A stretch of DNA of 64,000 nt from Gnetum montanum (GCA_015680685.1 MNCI01003975.1:2411095-2475094); one strand, 5' to 3'; shown: positions 1-11,695, numbered from the stretch's first letter. The notes: a model not told the origin generated them from the letters alone. Translations and numbers: made by a program.

Positions 1-36
1 GTGACCAAGTGTTGGCCCAACGGTCCCGAGTGACCA

Positions 37-182
37 AATTTATAAGGGTGCAAGATGGTATGGATGAAGCTGGCCCAATCAGCATATATGGGGAGAGGTA
101 GCATTCTCGTTGGAAGCACCGCACGGTGCTCTCGTGAGACAGCTCTCCATGGGAGCACCTCGCATACCTTCGTTGGCACAAG
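37..182. repeat. Minisatellite header, copy 1
   Basis: Non-29-mer spacer beginning AAATTTATAAGGGTGCAAG and containing CATATATGGGGAGAGGTAG, then GGAGCACC motifs with a short inverted pair GCACGGTGC. It recurs at 565 and 1336 and defines the higher-order unit. Confidence 0.85.
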
Positions 183-564
183 TGCTCTCACGAGACCAAG
201 TGATGGCCCAATGGACCCTCGTGACCAAGTGATGGCCAAACGGACCCTCGTGACCAAGTGTTGGCCAAATGGTCCCTCGTGACCAAGTGTTGGCCAAATG
301 GTCCCTCATGACCAAGCGTTGAACCAATGGTCCCTCATGACCAAGTGTTGGCCCAACAGACCATCGTGCCCTAATGATGGCCCAACGGTCCCTTGTGATC
401 AAGTGTTGGCCCAACGGTCCAGGGTTGGTCCAACAGACCCGCATGACCAAGGGTTGGGCCAACGGTTCCCTGTGACCAAGTGTTGGCCCAACGGTCCCTC
501 GTGACCAAGTGTTGGCCCAACGATCCCTCGTGACCAAGGGTTGTTCCAACGGTCCCTCGTGACC

Positions 565-717
565 AAATTTATAAGGGTGCAGGATGGTATGGGTGAAACT
601 GGCCTAATCAGCATATATGGGGAGAGGTAGCATTCTTGCTGGGAGCACCGTACGGTGCTCTCGTGAGAGTGCTCTTCATGGGAGCACCTCGCATAGCTGC
701 GCTGACACAAGCACTCT
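565..717. repeat. Minisatellite header, copy 2
   Basis: Second copy of the header seen at 37, with a few substitutions. It is followed by about 21 units of the 29-mer, against about 13 after copy 1. Confidence 0.85.
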
Positions 718-1335
718 CACGAGACCAAGTGATGGCCCAACGGACCCTCGTGACCAAGTGTTGACCAAACGGTCCCTCGTGACCAAGCGCTGAACCAACG
801 GTCCCTCTTGGCCAAGTGTTGGTCCAACAGACAATCGTGACCAAGTGATGGCCCAACGGAACCTCGTGACCAACTGTTGGCCAAACGGTCCCTCGTGACC
901 AAGGGTTGGCCCAACGGACCCTCGTGTCCAAGTGTTGGCCCAACGGTCCCTCGTGACCAAGTGTTGGCCAAACGGAGCCTCGTGACCAAGGGTTGGCCCA
1001 ACCGTCCCTGGTGGCCAACTGTTGGACCAACGGACCCTCGTGACCAAGTGTTGGCCAAACAGACCCTCGTGACGAAGGGTTGGCCCAACCGTCCCTGGTG
1101 GCCAACTGTTGGACCAACGGACCCTCGTGACCAAGTGTTGGCCAAACGGAGCCTCGTGACGAAGGGTTGGCCCAACCGTCCCTGGTGACCAACTGTTGGA
1201 CCGACGGACCCTCGTGACCAAGTGTTGGCCAAACGGACCCTCGTGACCAGGTGTTGGCCCAACGGTCCCTCGTGACCAAGTGTTGGCGCAACGGACGCTC
1301 GTGACCAAGGGTTGGCCCAACGGTCCCTCGTGACC

Positions 1336-1453
1336 AAATCTATAAGGGTGCAGGATGGTATGGCTGAAACTGGCCCAATCAACATATATGGGGAGAGGTA
1401 GCGTTCTCCCTGGGAGCACCTTGCATAGCTGCACTGGCACGAGCACTTTCACG
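1336..1453. repeat. Minisatellite header, copy 3, internally deleted
   Basis: Third header. It lacks about 39 bp present in the other two, between two GGGAGCACC direct repeats. Only about three 29-mers follow before the array ends. Confidence 0.8.
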
Positions 1454-1549
1454 TGACCAAGTGATGGCCCAACGGACCCTCATAACCAGGTGTTGGCCAA
1501 ACGGTCCCTCGTGACCAAGCGTTGAACCAACGGTCCCTCGTGACCAAAG

Positions 1550-1735
1550 CTTACAAATCAGGAAATCACTAAGATCTTAACAATTAGTAAATATATTAGA
1601 GACTGGAGCATGAAACTCAATGATGCCCTCTGGGCCTACCACTCCACTTGGAAGCTCCCTATAGGCTACTCTCTCTATGAGCTGATGTGCCTGCTTTGGG
1701 AAGGACCCACTTACATACCTTTTGGTTGGGATAGT
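1550..1735 (+). pseudogene. Ty3/gypsy integrase fragment
   Basis: One frame reads NQEITKILTISKYIRDWS and then KLNDALWAYHSTWKLPIG. This matches the well-known end of the Ty3/gypsy integrase core (NREIK.IL, DWS.KLDDALWAYRTAYKTPIG). The frame stays open across the whole block but then loses resemblance where KACHLPVE would be expected. Only the C-terminal part of the core remains; the catalytic D,D,E region is absent. The plus orientation and the plus-strand LTR at 2563 suggest that both are remnants of one element. Confident as gypsy; the lineage (Athila/Tat-like) is an inference from the motif wording. Confidence 0.85.
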
Positions 1736-2550
1736 TAAGTTCTTTATCCTTAGGCACTCTCACAATGAAATCCTTTTACATGCCCCATCGATGGCATTCA
1801 ATTGTGTGCATCTTCACAATGTTTTTTAGTAAAATCCTCTTTTTTGTTGTTGAGAATTCTTTAACTCTCTTCAAGCATTTAATGATGAACCGCTTATCCA
1901 TTTCACCTCATTTTTCAATCTTCCCGCTACCAAAGGCACACTCGATGTCATGGGGACCACTCAGGTTTTTTCTTATGGCCAATCTTTTTTTTTTGAATTT
2001 TTCTAACTCCCACAAAGGTTTAACTAAGGACTAATACTAACATCATCAATCCATGAAGTTAAACCCTTTCAACAAACTCTAATAGCTACAAAAATCAAAT
2101 ACTATTAAAAGAATTAATCCATAATAATCACAACCTAGCCAGGTGTAACTACTAACGAGACAAGGTACCTAAAAGCTATAAGTTACACATTACACACTAG
2201 TCTATGATTTTGTTGTGATTACAAAGGGAAATGTTAATTAGAAGTGGGACTATCTTTACCAAGTAATAAGCAGTAGCACCATGCAATGAGGCCCCTTCAT
2301 GATCATTGAGTCTTCTCCCTTTTTCTTCAGCTACCAAAGGAGTTGGATGTCAATTTTGGTCAGGGTGTTCAATTCTATTATCATGAACATCCAATTTTGT
2401 AAAAGATTGTAAATCGATACACTTGGGCACTTAGAATCTATCTATTTCATCTGAGTTAGTTTATGTGTTAGTCAATAATCTCATACCTTCTCAATATTTT
2501 GTAAGGGACTTGTTCCTTCTTTTATTCACTTGAGAACGAGTTTTCATTCA
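1736..2550 (+). other. Non-coding 3' internal region of the gypsy remnant
   Basis: AT-rich sequence between the integrase scrap and the polypurine tract. No frame over 90 codons resembles a known domain. It is interpreted as the decayed region between pol and the 3' LTR. Confidence 0.45.
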
Positions 2551-2562
2551 GTTGTGGGGGCA
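2551..2562 (+). other. Polypurine tract
   Basis: GTTGTGGGGGCA lies immediately before an LTR start (TGATGGAG). Its mirror image, TACCCCCACAAC, sits at the inner edge of the related LTR at 58366. This is the expected plus-strand priming site of an LTR retrotransposon. Confidence 0.75.
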
Positions 2563-3346
2563 TGATGGAGTGTATTTTGTCTAGTTCCAATATTCGATAT
2601 CATAGAATGTGTGCCAACCTATAAATATAACACTTGGAACCATGGTTTGCATAATCTTTGTCATAGTGTAGTAGAGCTCTTACACTTTTTCTTTCCCAAA
2701 GTTAGAATATTTTTCCAAGTGCCCATAGCAGAAGTCATTGAGTGCACACACAATAGCACAGTAGTGTGTGTGGCAATAAAGACAAGCTTTTTGATAAACC
2801 TTGCGACACTTTGGCTAGATTAAATATTTTCTTCATGCATTTAATGTTTTATGCAATTTCGTTGAATGCTTTAAGTAATTAAGCTAAATTAAGTTAGATT
2901 AAATAGTAATTAATCAAGCACATAACTATGACTGCTTTGAGCATGTGCATGACACTTGGTAATCCCAGTAATACTTAACATTTAGTAACCAAAAACCGTT
3001 GTATGTGTTTAGGATGTGTATAGAAAGTGGGGTCAAATACTTATGTTAGGATTAGTTAGATATTGATTAGTTAGTTAGATTAAATTACTTCATTCCTTTC
3101 ATTCTTTATTTTAAGCACCCAAAACATAAAGCATAAAAATAATAAAAAACATATGCCTCAATTACACTTAACCATACCTTTGCATATCACAAGTGTAATT
3201 GGGAAGACAACAAATGACTGTTATGGTATGTTTGCTTCCTAAAGGCTAGTGTACTAGAAGACAAAGGGTCCACAAAATTCAACTAGATCACACGTGAATA
3301 CTTAGTGATTCGTATGATTAAGCATAGGGGTATTCACCACTCATCA
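2563..3346 (+). repeat. 3' LTR of a Ty3/gypsy element (TGATGAGTGG family)
   Basis: The block starts TGATGGAG directly after a polypurine tract and ends CCACTCATCA, giving TG...CA termini of about 784 bp. CCTATAAATATAACAC near 2620 is a plausible TATA box about 60 bp into U3. The U5 end carries ATTCGTATGATTAAGCATAG and a GTCTTCCCAAT-type block (read on the complement), both shared with the LTRs at 12084, 39767 and 57484. The element is truncated upstream, so no matching 5' LTR is in the window. Confidence 0.8.
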
Positions 3347-3586
3347 ACAATATAAATAATGTTTTTCTTTTGAATCCAACGTAAACTTATCCTTTTCCTC
3401 TTGTGTCCATTTGTTACAAGGCTTGATGATGCCAATGGAGCTATCGACAGGTGGAGCGTAGCCTTCAAGGATTAACTCCAATACTTCAAACTCCATGGAC
3501 TCAAAGAACCCTTGCATTCTTAGTTTCCAATAGGTGAAGTTGAATCCATTGAACATGGATGGCTTTGTGTAAGATGTCCCCTCCAT
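3347..3586 (-). pseudogene. Ty1/copia gag N-terminal fragment
   Basis: A minus-strand frame of about 80 codons starts MEGTSYTKPSMFNGFNFTYW and continues KLRMQGFFESMEFEVLELI. The P.FNG.NF..WK.RM pattern is the conserved start of copia-type gag (DUF4219/UBN2 region). Translation starts about 42 bp after the primer-binding site, as expected for gag. The frame is cut by the gypsy LTR that ends at 3346, so the rest of gag and all of pol are missing. The last in-frame residues overlap the junction and are not copia. Confidence 0.8.
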
Positions 3587-3627
3587 TGTTCACTCTCCAA
3601 GTTAATGATGATGAAGAAGAGTACCAA

Positions 3628-3639
3628 GCTCCAATACCA
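3628..3639 (-). other. Primer-binding site of the copia element
   Basis: On the minus strand this reads TGGTATTGGAGC, close to the TGGTATCAGAGC site that pairs with initiator tRNA-Met in copia elements. It lies between the LTR and the gag start. Confidence 0.7.
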
Positions 3640-3644
3640 CTTAT

Positions 3645-4911
3645 GGATCATTGAACTTAGAAAGGGAGGGATCAATAAGTTCCCCAAATTAAAAATTTAT
3701 GGACCAAAGTGCATACATAAAATTTATGTGGTTCTCCAACTTGGGTAGTTCACACTCGAAAGGTAGATCACAAGCACATCTTCAAATTTTGTTACTCTTA
3801 AAACTAGTTTGAAGGATACACACCTTGTACAGTCTTTAAGCCCTACTCCAGAGTGTTATGCTGAAACACCAACGACTTAACCTCACAAGGTTCCATTAGG
3901 CTTCGAATGTGGTTTCCAGGCTTCCACAACCTTTACAATATTAAGCTCTACACCGAAGTGTTGTGCTGCAACACTAACCATTCAATCCCACAAGATCCTA
4001 ACAAGCTTAAGCAAGATGCCTTCCCACACAAAGCACATCAACCCCACAGGGTAACAAGAGAAAGCAATTATAAGGAATGAATGCAACTTAGTTTACTAAT
4101 CCTTGTACTTTGAGGTACATCACACTTTACAATGAACAAATGATGATACAATGAAGAGAAAGAGTAAATACAATGATAGAAAAAGGATTAGACAATGATT
4201 ATGCACAAGCTTGCACATTTCTCAATACATATGATATCTTCTTATAGCTACCATATTTCTAAATCCATCTTGGAACTCATGCAACGACTAGGAAATGATC
4301 ACTAACAATCATGGAAGACCTCTTCTTCATGCCTAAGACATCTGTCTAAATTTTCCTTCTATTCTGAGAAGATGTCTTGTCTTTGTCTAGAAAAGACATC
4401 TCTCTAAAATCTTCATTCTAGAAGATGTCCTTCTCTAGAGAAAGACGTATTTCTAAAACTAGCTTGTATTCTATGAAGACATCTTTAATTGGTGAAAGAC
4501 ATCTTTGCCTGAGGAAATATGTCTGCTATTTCTTAAAGATGTCTTTACCTATGTTCACTCTAATTCTGCCAAGACCTCTACTATTTCCCAGAGATGTCTT
4601 TCTTCAACTTTCTTTATCCTTTGAATTCATCATTACTTGTCCATAACCTTGATCTTCTGCATGCTTTAATAATGATAACTTTGCTTGTACAGTATTTGGC
4701 CCTTATTCACATTCATTAGAATTCTTGCATGTTCATTTAAGACCTTATTCATCTTCTCCTCTGAGCTCTAAACTAGTTTGTTTCTTGTCATCTATGTAGG
4801 CTTTAGCACATCTTAGTTTCCCATGTACATAGACCTACAAACATAATAACCACACAACCATGCAAACAACCTTTAACTCCATTTTACTTAATTTTTTGAC
4901 ACATCAAAGGA
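3645..4911 (-). repeat. 5' LTR of the minus-strand copia element (boundaries approximate)
   Basis: The block lies directly upstream of the primer-binding site. The minus-strand start is taken as TGATGTGTCAAAA near 4911. A dense cluster of AAGATGTCTT/AAGACATCTT half-sites occupies 4320-4605, in the position of U3 enhancers. GCTATAAGAAG near 4240 could be the TATA box. Without a second LTR the exact ends cannot be fixed. Confidence 0.55.
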
Positions 4912-5589
4912 TCCACAAACCTCTGCATGGCTAAAATCTCTTAGAAAGGCTAAAAATTTAAGGTAGAACTAAAGGTCAATGATTGGGATCTATACAAAAC
5001 CTAAAATGAGATCTAAAATGAAGAACTCACTAAGGTCATATATGATAGTATAAATCTAGATCTAGCTTCTCTCCAAATCAATAAGCTCTCCCTCTTTGGT
5101 TCTATAATGTCCCAATTGCCAAACAGTACCACTACATAATGAAGATTGTATCTATTCATAATAAGTGTTGTGATTATCGTAACAAGACCTAAAAGGGCAA
5201 GTTACAATTAAGACCTGAAAGGGTGTGTTATAATAATGGATGTATCTCTCGAAGTAACCTTTGAGGGTTTGACCTAAGGTATGTATACCTAGGCATTAGA
5301 GATCATATTAGCATGGAGTTGTGGAGCTAATGAAGGCAAGTAACAAGTGCTAGGTGAAAATGGATAGGAAGAGGACTAGCCATCCCTTCTAGCTAGTTAT
5401 AGGCCTAACCATGGTGACAATGCTAGATTGCCTTTAAGGGATAGATGTTGAATGAAGATAACCACAAGGAACTCTCAAAGCATGACTCAAATACATTATT
5501 TCATGTTAATAAAGCATTCTTTCTTCTTTCTTTCTACATTACCCTATTATTTTCTTTATGCATAATGTCAAATGTCAAATATATTTGAC
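4912..5589. other. Unassigned AT-rich stretch
   Basis: No coding frame, terminal repeat or RNA feature could be recognised between the copia LTR and the first gypsy copy. Confidence 0.6.
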
Positions 5590-8400
5590 ATTTGCCATGA
5601 CATCTAGGAATCAGATGTCACAATTGTTATCCCATAAAACTAATTCAAGTATTTTTCCATGGTATGGAGTCAAATCTAAAACACTAAAAACAAAAGCAAA
5701 TGACAAATCATTAGGGAGATCAAGTTCAGAAGCATTTTCATTTACTTTGGCCTTGATTTGAAATTGATCAATCTTCTTTCATTTGAGCTTGGAGTAGTTC
5801 AAATTTCTTAATTTCTCCTTGCTTAATTATAACCAAACAAAATTATTAACCTTAAATTTCAATATCCTTTTGTCCAAATTATTGCTACTAACATATTTTT
5901 TTATTTTAGCTTCCAACATAGCCTTTACTTACTTGTGCAAATTTTGCATATTCTCTACAAAATATGAACTAAGATAAGTACAATCACCAAATTTTCTCAA
6001 GTCATTAGCCATCCTAGTAGAGTAACCATAATTCACCATGAATCAACTTTTTCTAATGTTGAAATGATATAACTTATTATAGCTAAGCTTAGCCTAAGCC
6101 AAAATATTTTCCCATATAATCTTCAACAATGATTTATTCACAACTTTAGTTTGATCATCAATTTGTGGAAGATAAACACTACAAAAAGGTAATTTGATAT
6201 CCACTAACTTCCACAATGATCTCTAGAAATAACTTGTAAATCTCACATCTCTATCGTTCACAAGATTCAAAGGAATATCATGTAATCTCACAACATACTA
6301 AAAGAACAAATGAGTAGGATGAAATGGATCATTGTTTGTCTTACATGGAATGAAATATGCCATTTTAGAAAATCTATTTATTACAAAAAAATAGAATGAT
6401 GTCTAGATTAATTCTTTGATATTCCATTAATAAAATCTATAAAAACACTTTCCCATGGAGCATTAAGAATATACAAAAGAATACTACCCAATAATACCTT
6501 TTCCTCCTTTAAATTTCCAATAAACAAGACATTCTCTAAAAAATTTATTTACATCATTGTATATACTTGAATAAATGTACCTTTTGGAAATGAGCTCATA
6601 GCTCTTAGCCTTTTACATATGTTCAGTCATAACACAAGTATGTTTCTCACCCAAAATCTTTAACTTGAAATAACAAGTAGGTACATATACCTACTATTTT
6701 TTAAGAGAATTTCATGTTGCAAATGATAGTCTCTCTACCTATGCACTTTTCCTAGTAATTAAGCATTGAGATCTTTCAAAGTCACTCTAAAATATGTATC
6801 ATCTAGATATAGAGAAGTAAATACCTCAATTCCCTTTACTTGAGCACATAAATGATTCATCACATGAATCCTTGAGAGAGCATTTTCCATGATAATATTT
6901 TTTCAACTCCTATACTTTAACTCAAAGTTAACCTCTTATAGCTACTCAACCCATTTCATATGCTTAGCACCTAACTTCTTTTGAGAATTCAAAAAGTGTA
7001 ATGTCTTATGATTTATCAAAAGCAAAAATTAACTACCTAGCAAATAATGCCTTCAATTTTTATGGCCTAAAGTATAGCATATAATTCATTCTTATGTATG
7101 TTATACTTTTTGCCTATAATTATTTATTTTTTCTTAAAAGAAAAATGCAATGGGTATATCATATTTTGATAAAACACCATCTCCACTTACTTCCATCTCT
7201 ACTTTAAAAATTTTGACATTTTTTGAAATGGTAACCACTAAAGCATCATAAATTTTAGCCTTCAAGGCTTGGAATGATTTCTCTTTTTCATCATCCCACA
7301 TAAAATCAATAGTATTTCATAAACAAGAAAGCATAAGTCATGTAATAAAGTAGAAATGTCTAATGAATATTCTATAGAAACCATCAAGCCTAAGAAAAGA
7401 TCTCACCTCTCCTACGTTTTTTTAGGAAATACCAATCACTTGGTTTTTGGAGATGATAGATCTAAGTAGATAATCTTCCTCTTCACAAAGTTGCATTTCT
7501 TCACATTCACCACCAATTAAGCTTCATGCAACTTAGAGAACACCCTTCTCAAATGATCCACATGCTCATCCTCATTAGAATTATAGACATGAATATCATC
7601 AAAAAATTCAATATGACATTTACCAATTATTTCTTTCAAGACATCATGCACTAATCTTGTAAATGTGGTATAAGAATCGATTAGCCTAAAAGACATGAAT
7701 AACCACTCATACAATCCAAATAAAGTTTTAAAAGTAATTTTTCACTTATATCTTAACCTAATTCTTATTTGATGATGATGACTTTTAAAATCAATTGTAA
7801 AAAAATATTTTAGCATTAGTAAGTACATCAAGAATGTCATCCATCCTAGGTATAGAAAGTTTATACTTAATTGTAATCTTATTAGCAACTCTAGAATCAA
7901 TACACGTTCTTATCTCATATATGTCTTTCTTAGGCATTAATACAATAGGTACTACATATGGAAAAATTGACTTCATGATGAAATAATTTAAGAGTAATTC
8001 ATTCACATACCTATGGTGCCTCTTCCTCTAATGTGTAGTTATTTGGTAGGCCATCTCATTTGGTATGGTTTTTTCTTGAAATGAAGTTAATCTAATGTTG
8101 AGTGGATCTCTTAGGAGGAAGCCCATCCAATCTACCCTTGAACACATTAGTAAATTCTTATGTCAAAATTTGCATGTTCACTTGCTTACTTTCCCTCACA
8201 TGTTGTAATTGTAGACATAATGATATATTCATGTGCAACCTCTTCATAAGCTTTAACATATTCATGTTCACTCACCAAAATCAAAGAAGCATTGGTAGAA
8301 AAATTTTGTTTAAATCAAATAAAAATTGATATTCAATTACCTAACACAAGGATGAAAGTGAGAAGCTACCTTTCTATGGTTGACTTACTAGAAGAATCAA
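5590..8400 (-). pseudogene. Decayed Ty3/gypsy pol, copy 1
   Basis: Read on the minus strand from 8400 downward, this has the order linker to reverse transcriptase, RNase H, integrase and integrase C-terminus. The RT pieces are clear: 7791-8006 gives PIVLMPKKDIYEIRTCIDSR then KYKLSIPRMDDILDVL, and 7517-7714 gives FFDDIHVYNSNEDEHVDHLR, which includes the YxDD-equivalent FFDD. 5590-5761 matches the integrase C-terminal block of copy 2 (SELDLPNDLSF, LTPYHGKILELVL against ELDISNDMPFS, LSPYCGKILALYL). Stops and frameshifts occur throughout, so it cannot be translated as a whole. Gag and protease are missing, apparently through an internal deletion between about 8340 and the primer-binding site. Confidence 0.8.
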
Positions 8401-8401
8401 T

Positions 8402-8414
8402 GGCTCTTATACCA
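8402..8414 (-). other. Primer-binding site of gypsy copy 1
   Basis: The minus strand reads TGGTATAAGAGCC, one or two changes from the initiator tRNA-Met type site TGGTATCAGAGCC. It sits directly inside an LTR end ATTATTATCA. Confidence 0.65.
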
Positions 8415-8418
8415 ATTT

Positions 8419-8670
8419 GATAATAATCTTCCTCCTCAAGATCTAGTTCCCACCTAAATTATCTTAGCAATCAAAGATTTTCAAGAGCTTAAAGACTTAA
8501 TGCAAACAAAAAGAAAACTTTTTTATTCATTGAAAATCAAGGTATAAATGCTAAAATAAATAAATAACAAGGGTATGGAATAAATTCTAAAACAATACTT
8601 ACTCACCAATTCTCACAAATTATTCAAGGTGTGATGCAAACTCCAAGCATAATAAGTATCTAATTCTCTT
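8419..8670 (-). repeat. Partial 5' LTR of gypsy copy 1
   Basis: The segment aligns by eye, with many changes, to the start of the next LTR (TTCTTTATTCA, ATACAAATG, ATAAATGTTCAAGGT-like blocks). It stops where the next LTR begins, so copy 2 seems to have inserted into it or recombined with it. Confidence 0.5.
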
Positions 8671-9456
8671 AAAAACAAACTTTAATGGAATCAAAAGAGA
8701 ACAAAGCATGAACAAGAAAGAACACTTCTTTATTCAATGTCAAAACTAAAATACAAATGTTAGAAGTACAATACAATCAAGAATATAAAACAAGACCCAA
8801 GACAATCCTCTCTCACTCTTACAATCCTTAAGATAAATGTTCAAGGTAAGCAAACTCAAAGGGATCCAACAATTGAGACACTCTTTTTCACTCAAGAACT
8901 ACCAATGCTATGGTAGGTAGGGCTTAAACACTTTAGATGCATCCTTAGTCTTTATATAGCCTTAGATGACTACTCCTTTGCCTCTTAGAATTTGCACCTT
9001 TTAAAATTTTGATTTTTTTGAGACTATGAGTGCATGTGGGTTGCAAAAACTTACATCTCACAAACTATGATGAGATTATCACTTACAACCATTTGCACTA
9101 GTAAATCATGCCAATTTTTAGTTACTATTTTTCTTAGGACTATAACTATACTATGATAATTACTAGCTTACAATTCATTTACTATAACTATACCATGGCT
9201 CACACTCTCAAACTATAATCTCATATGCTTGCATCGGTCTCATACTTTGCTAAGAACCTAAAATATGAGAGATAAAGCAATTAACTGTGATAAACTACAA
9301 GTTGTAGGTGTAGATTGTTGCCTCCTACAACCCACAATGGCCTCACAATTACCTGGCTAACCCATGAAAGCATCATAAATGACTCCAAATTCAAAATTAA
9401 CCATAAATATTTGACCCCTAAAACTATTAAGAATACCGAGGATGTAGAATATATCA
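8671..9456 (-). repeat. 3' LTR of gypsy copy 2
   Basis: The block matches 15270-16075 along its length, for example AGAACACTTCTTTATT, CCTCTCTCACTCT, TCTTTATATAG (TATA region on the complement) and CATAAATGACTCCAAAT. It ends GATGTAGAATATATCA, against GATGTAGACCACATCA in the partner. It holds many ACTATGR-like repeats in its distal half. Confidence 0.75.
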
Positions 9457-9577
9457 AAGAGGTAGGTTGATGTCCTCTTTATCTTCCTTACCTTAAAAAA
9501 GATACTTATAATCAAGTGGGTTTCATCTTTGGAATGGCATTAAGCCCCCACATACTGAAATTACTTTCATAAATTTA

Positions 9578-9916
9578 CTATGCAATCTCAGGTTCCTCAT
9601 TACTCCAATGGATCAGGTACTCATGTCTCTTTCTACCTCTTGTTCTAACAACCTCTCTTACTTGTAAAATAGTTCGCTTCTTAGATATGCATGAAGTGGC
9701 ACCTTCAATTGTGTCTTTGAGAACCTCTTTGCTTTCCTTCAAGTATAATGCAAGTATCTTTCCACAATATGGACTCAAACTTGAAACATTAAAAACACAA
9801 GAAAAAGGCATATCATTAGAGATATCAAGTTCATAGGCATTGTCTTTTATCTTAGACTTAATCTTAAATGGATTAATTTTTCTTGATTTGAACTTGGAGT
9901 ATTTTACACTCTTCAA
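9578..9916 (-). pseudogene. Gypsy copy 2 integrase C-terminus with chromodomain-like tail
   Basis: 112 codons are open. The first half contains NAYELDISNDMPFSCVFNVS then LSPYCGK, the block found in chromovirus integrase C-termini (AY.L.LP......FNVS.L.PY). The tail GRKRHEYLIHWSNEEPEIA resembles the start of a chromodomain (EYLVKWKG.....ATWE), with the aromatic cage incomplete and the frame ending early. In intact elements the chromodomain guides integration into heterochromatin. Confidence 0.75.
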
Positions 9917-10178
9917 TCTATCCTTGCCTAAATAAAGCTAAACATAGTCAACAACTTCAAATTTCACCTTCCTCTTGTCCAAATTTTACCTTGCTTTCTA
10001 GTTTTTCCTTTACTTGCTTATGCAAGTCTTTCATGCTTTGCATAAAATCTAAACTAACATAAGCACAACCATCTACCATTATAGAAGAATATTTATAATT
10101 TATCATAAATGGACTTTTACCAAAGTTGGAATGACAAGAGTTATTATACTTAAACTTATCATGAGCTAAGAGATTTTC

Positions 10179-10367
10179 TCATCTATTTGACTGATCTTTA
10201 CAAAGATGTCTCAAAATCTTTAACAATGATTTATGCAAAAACTTTATTTTTCCATCACTTTCTAGATGATAGGCACTTTTAAAGGACAACTTGATACCTA
10301 GCAATTTCCACAATGATATATAAAAGTAACTTGTAAATCTCCCATCTTTATCACTCACAATGTGCAA
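10179..10367 (-). pseudogene. Gypsy copy 2 integrase core fragment
   Basis: The frame contains IVSDKDGRFTSYFYISLWKL and KLSFKSAYHLESDGKIKFLH. It matches the rve core pattern IVSDRD.RF...FW..L...LG..L..S.AYHPQ.DGQ.E, including the second catalytic Asp and the third-motif region where Glu is replaced (GKIK for GQTE). Confidence 0.8.
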
Positions 10368-10739
10368 AGGAATTTCATGTAATAGAAAAACATGCTAGAA
10401 AAAGAAATGAGCTTCGTGAGATGCATCATTTCTTTTTTCATAAGGAATAAAATATGCCATTTTAAAAAATTTCTACACTACAACAAAAATAAAATCATGT
10501 TCAAATTGTGTCCTTGGAATACCACAAACAAAATCCACAAAAATGCTCTTCCATGAAACATTTGGAATGGAGAAAGCTAAATAGTAATCAACAATACCTT
10601 TTTCTCCTGTAAATTTTTGGTAAATATGATACTCCCTAATAAATTTATTTACATCATTTTCAATGCTTGGCTAGAAGTAGCTTTTTGCAACAAGCTCATA
10701 GGTCTTTATCTTATCCATATGTTTAATCATCCTACAAGT

Positions 10740-11093
10740 TTACTTCTCATGTAAAATATTTGATCTAAAATCACAATTTGGCACATATACTTGACCATTC
10801 TTGAAGAGAAGTCCATGCCATAGATGATAGTCTCTCCACCTATCTACTCTACTAAGCAATGAAGCATTGAGATCATTCCAAATCTCACCAAAATTAATAT
10901 CATCTGAATACAAAGAAGTAAAGACCTCAAGGCTTTCTACTTGTGCACATGAATGATTCACCACATGAATCTTAGAAAGAGCATATGCTATCACATTATT
11001 TTTGTCAATTCTATGCTTTAGCACAATGTGAAATTCTTGAAGCTTCTCATCCTCTTTCATATGCTTGATACTTAACTTCTTTTGTGAATTCAA
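10740..11093 (-). pseudogene. Gypsy copy 2 RNase H end and integrase zinc finger region
   Basis: 117 codons. HRIDKNNVIAYALSK fits the RNase H C-terminal motif (G..N..ADALSR). The end, LFKNGQVYVPNCDFRSNIL, fits the start of the H2C2 integrase zinc finger (L.....+.VP....R..IL.E.H). The zinc-binding residues beyond this point fall after a stop. Confidence 0.7.
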
Positions 11094-11246
11094 AAATTAT
11101 AATGCCTTATGATCAACCAAAAGGCAAAATTTACTCCCACTAAGTAATTTCTACAATGTTTAAGAGCCTAAAGTATAGCATACAATTCTTTTTTATAGAC
11201 ATTATACTTTTATGTTTATTCATTTAGCTTCTCTAAGAAAAATGCA

Positions 11247-11690
11247 ATGAGTTTACCTTCTTGGAAAAAAACACCACCAACCATAAGTCCACTTGCATTC
11301 ATCTCTGCTTCAATAAGTTTGGTAAACTTTGAAATGACAAGCACTTTAGCACTACAGATTTTTTTCTTCAAGGCTTTAAATGACTTCTCTTATTCATCAC
11401 CCCACATAAAATCTATACTTTTCTTTAAACAAGAAAGTATTGGTCATGCAATAGAGCTAAAATTTCTAATAAATCTTCTATAAAAACTAGCTAGCCTAAG
11501 GAAAAATCTCATTTCTTAAACATTATTTAGTGAAGATTAATTTCTAATTACCTTAATCTTACCAAGCTCCATCTTCTCTTGGTCTTTGAAGAAGACATGA
11601 CCCGTATACATAATTTCCCTTTTGAGGAAGTGACATTTCTTCACATTCACCACCAGTTGAGTATCATGTAATTTGAAAAATACCTTTCTC
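11247..11690 (-). pseudogene. Gypsy copy 2 RNase H N-terminal region, heavily broken
   Basis: Between the RT block and the 10740 frame, minus-strand scraps read like the RT connection and RNase H (for example a VDASGLMVGGVFF-like segment around 11260-11300). Stops occur every few dozen codons, so the boundaries are approximate. Confidence 0.5.
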
Positions 11691-11695
11691 AAATG

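Larger units (their letters stand above)
1..1547. repeat. 29-bp minisatellite in a higher-order array
   Basis: Imperfect tandem copies of a 29-bp unit (core GTGACCAAGTGTTGGCCCAA followed by CGGTCCCTC) fill this stretch. Variants carry GATGG, GGTTGG or GCGTTGAACC. Three longer headers (37-182, 565-717, 1336-1453) interrupt the units, so the array has a two-level structure with header spacing of 528 and 771 bp. Because 29 is not a multiple of three and the unit lacks stop codons, long open frames appear on both strands; they are artefacts of the repeat. The array begins before the window and stops abruptly near 1547, where gypsy sequence starts. Confidence 0.95.

Noticed and set aside
55-1452. 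Several open frames of 68-258 codons on both strands
   Set aside because: They arise from the 29-bp tandem unit, which has no stop codons in several phases; composition is purely repetitive.
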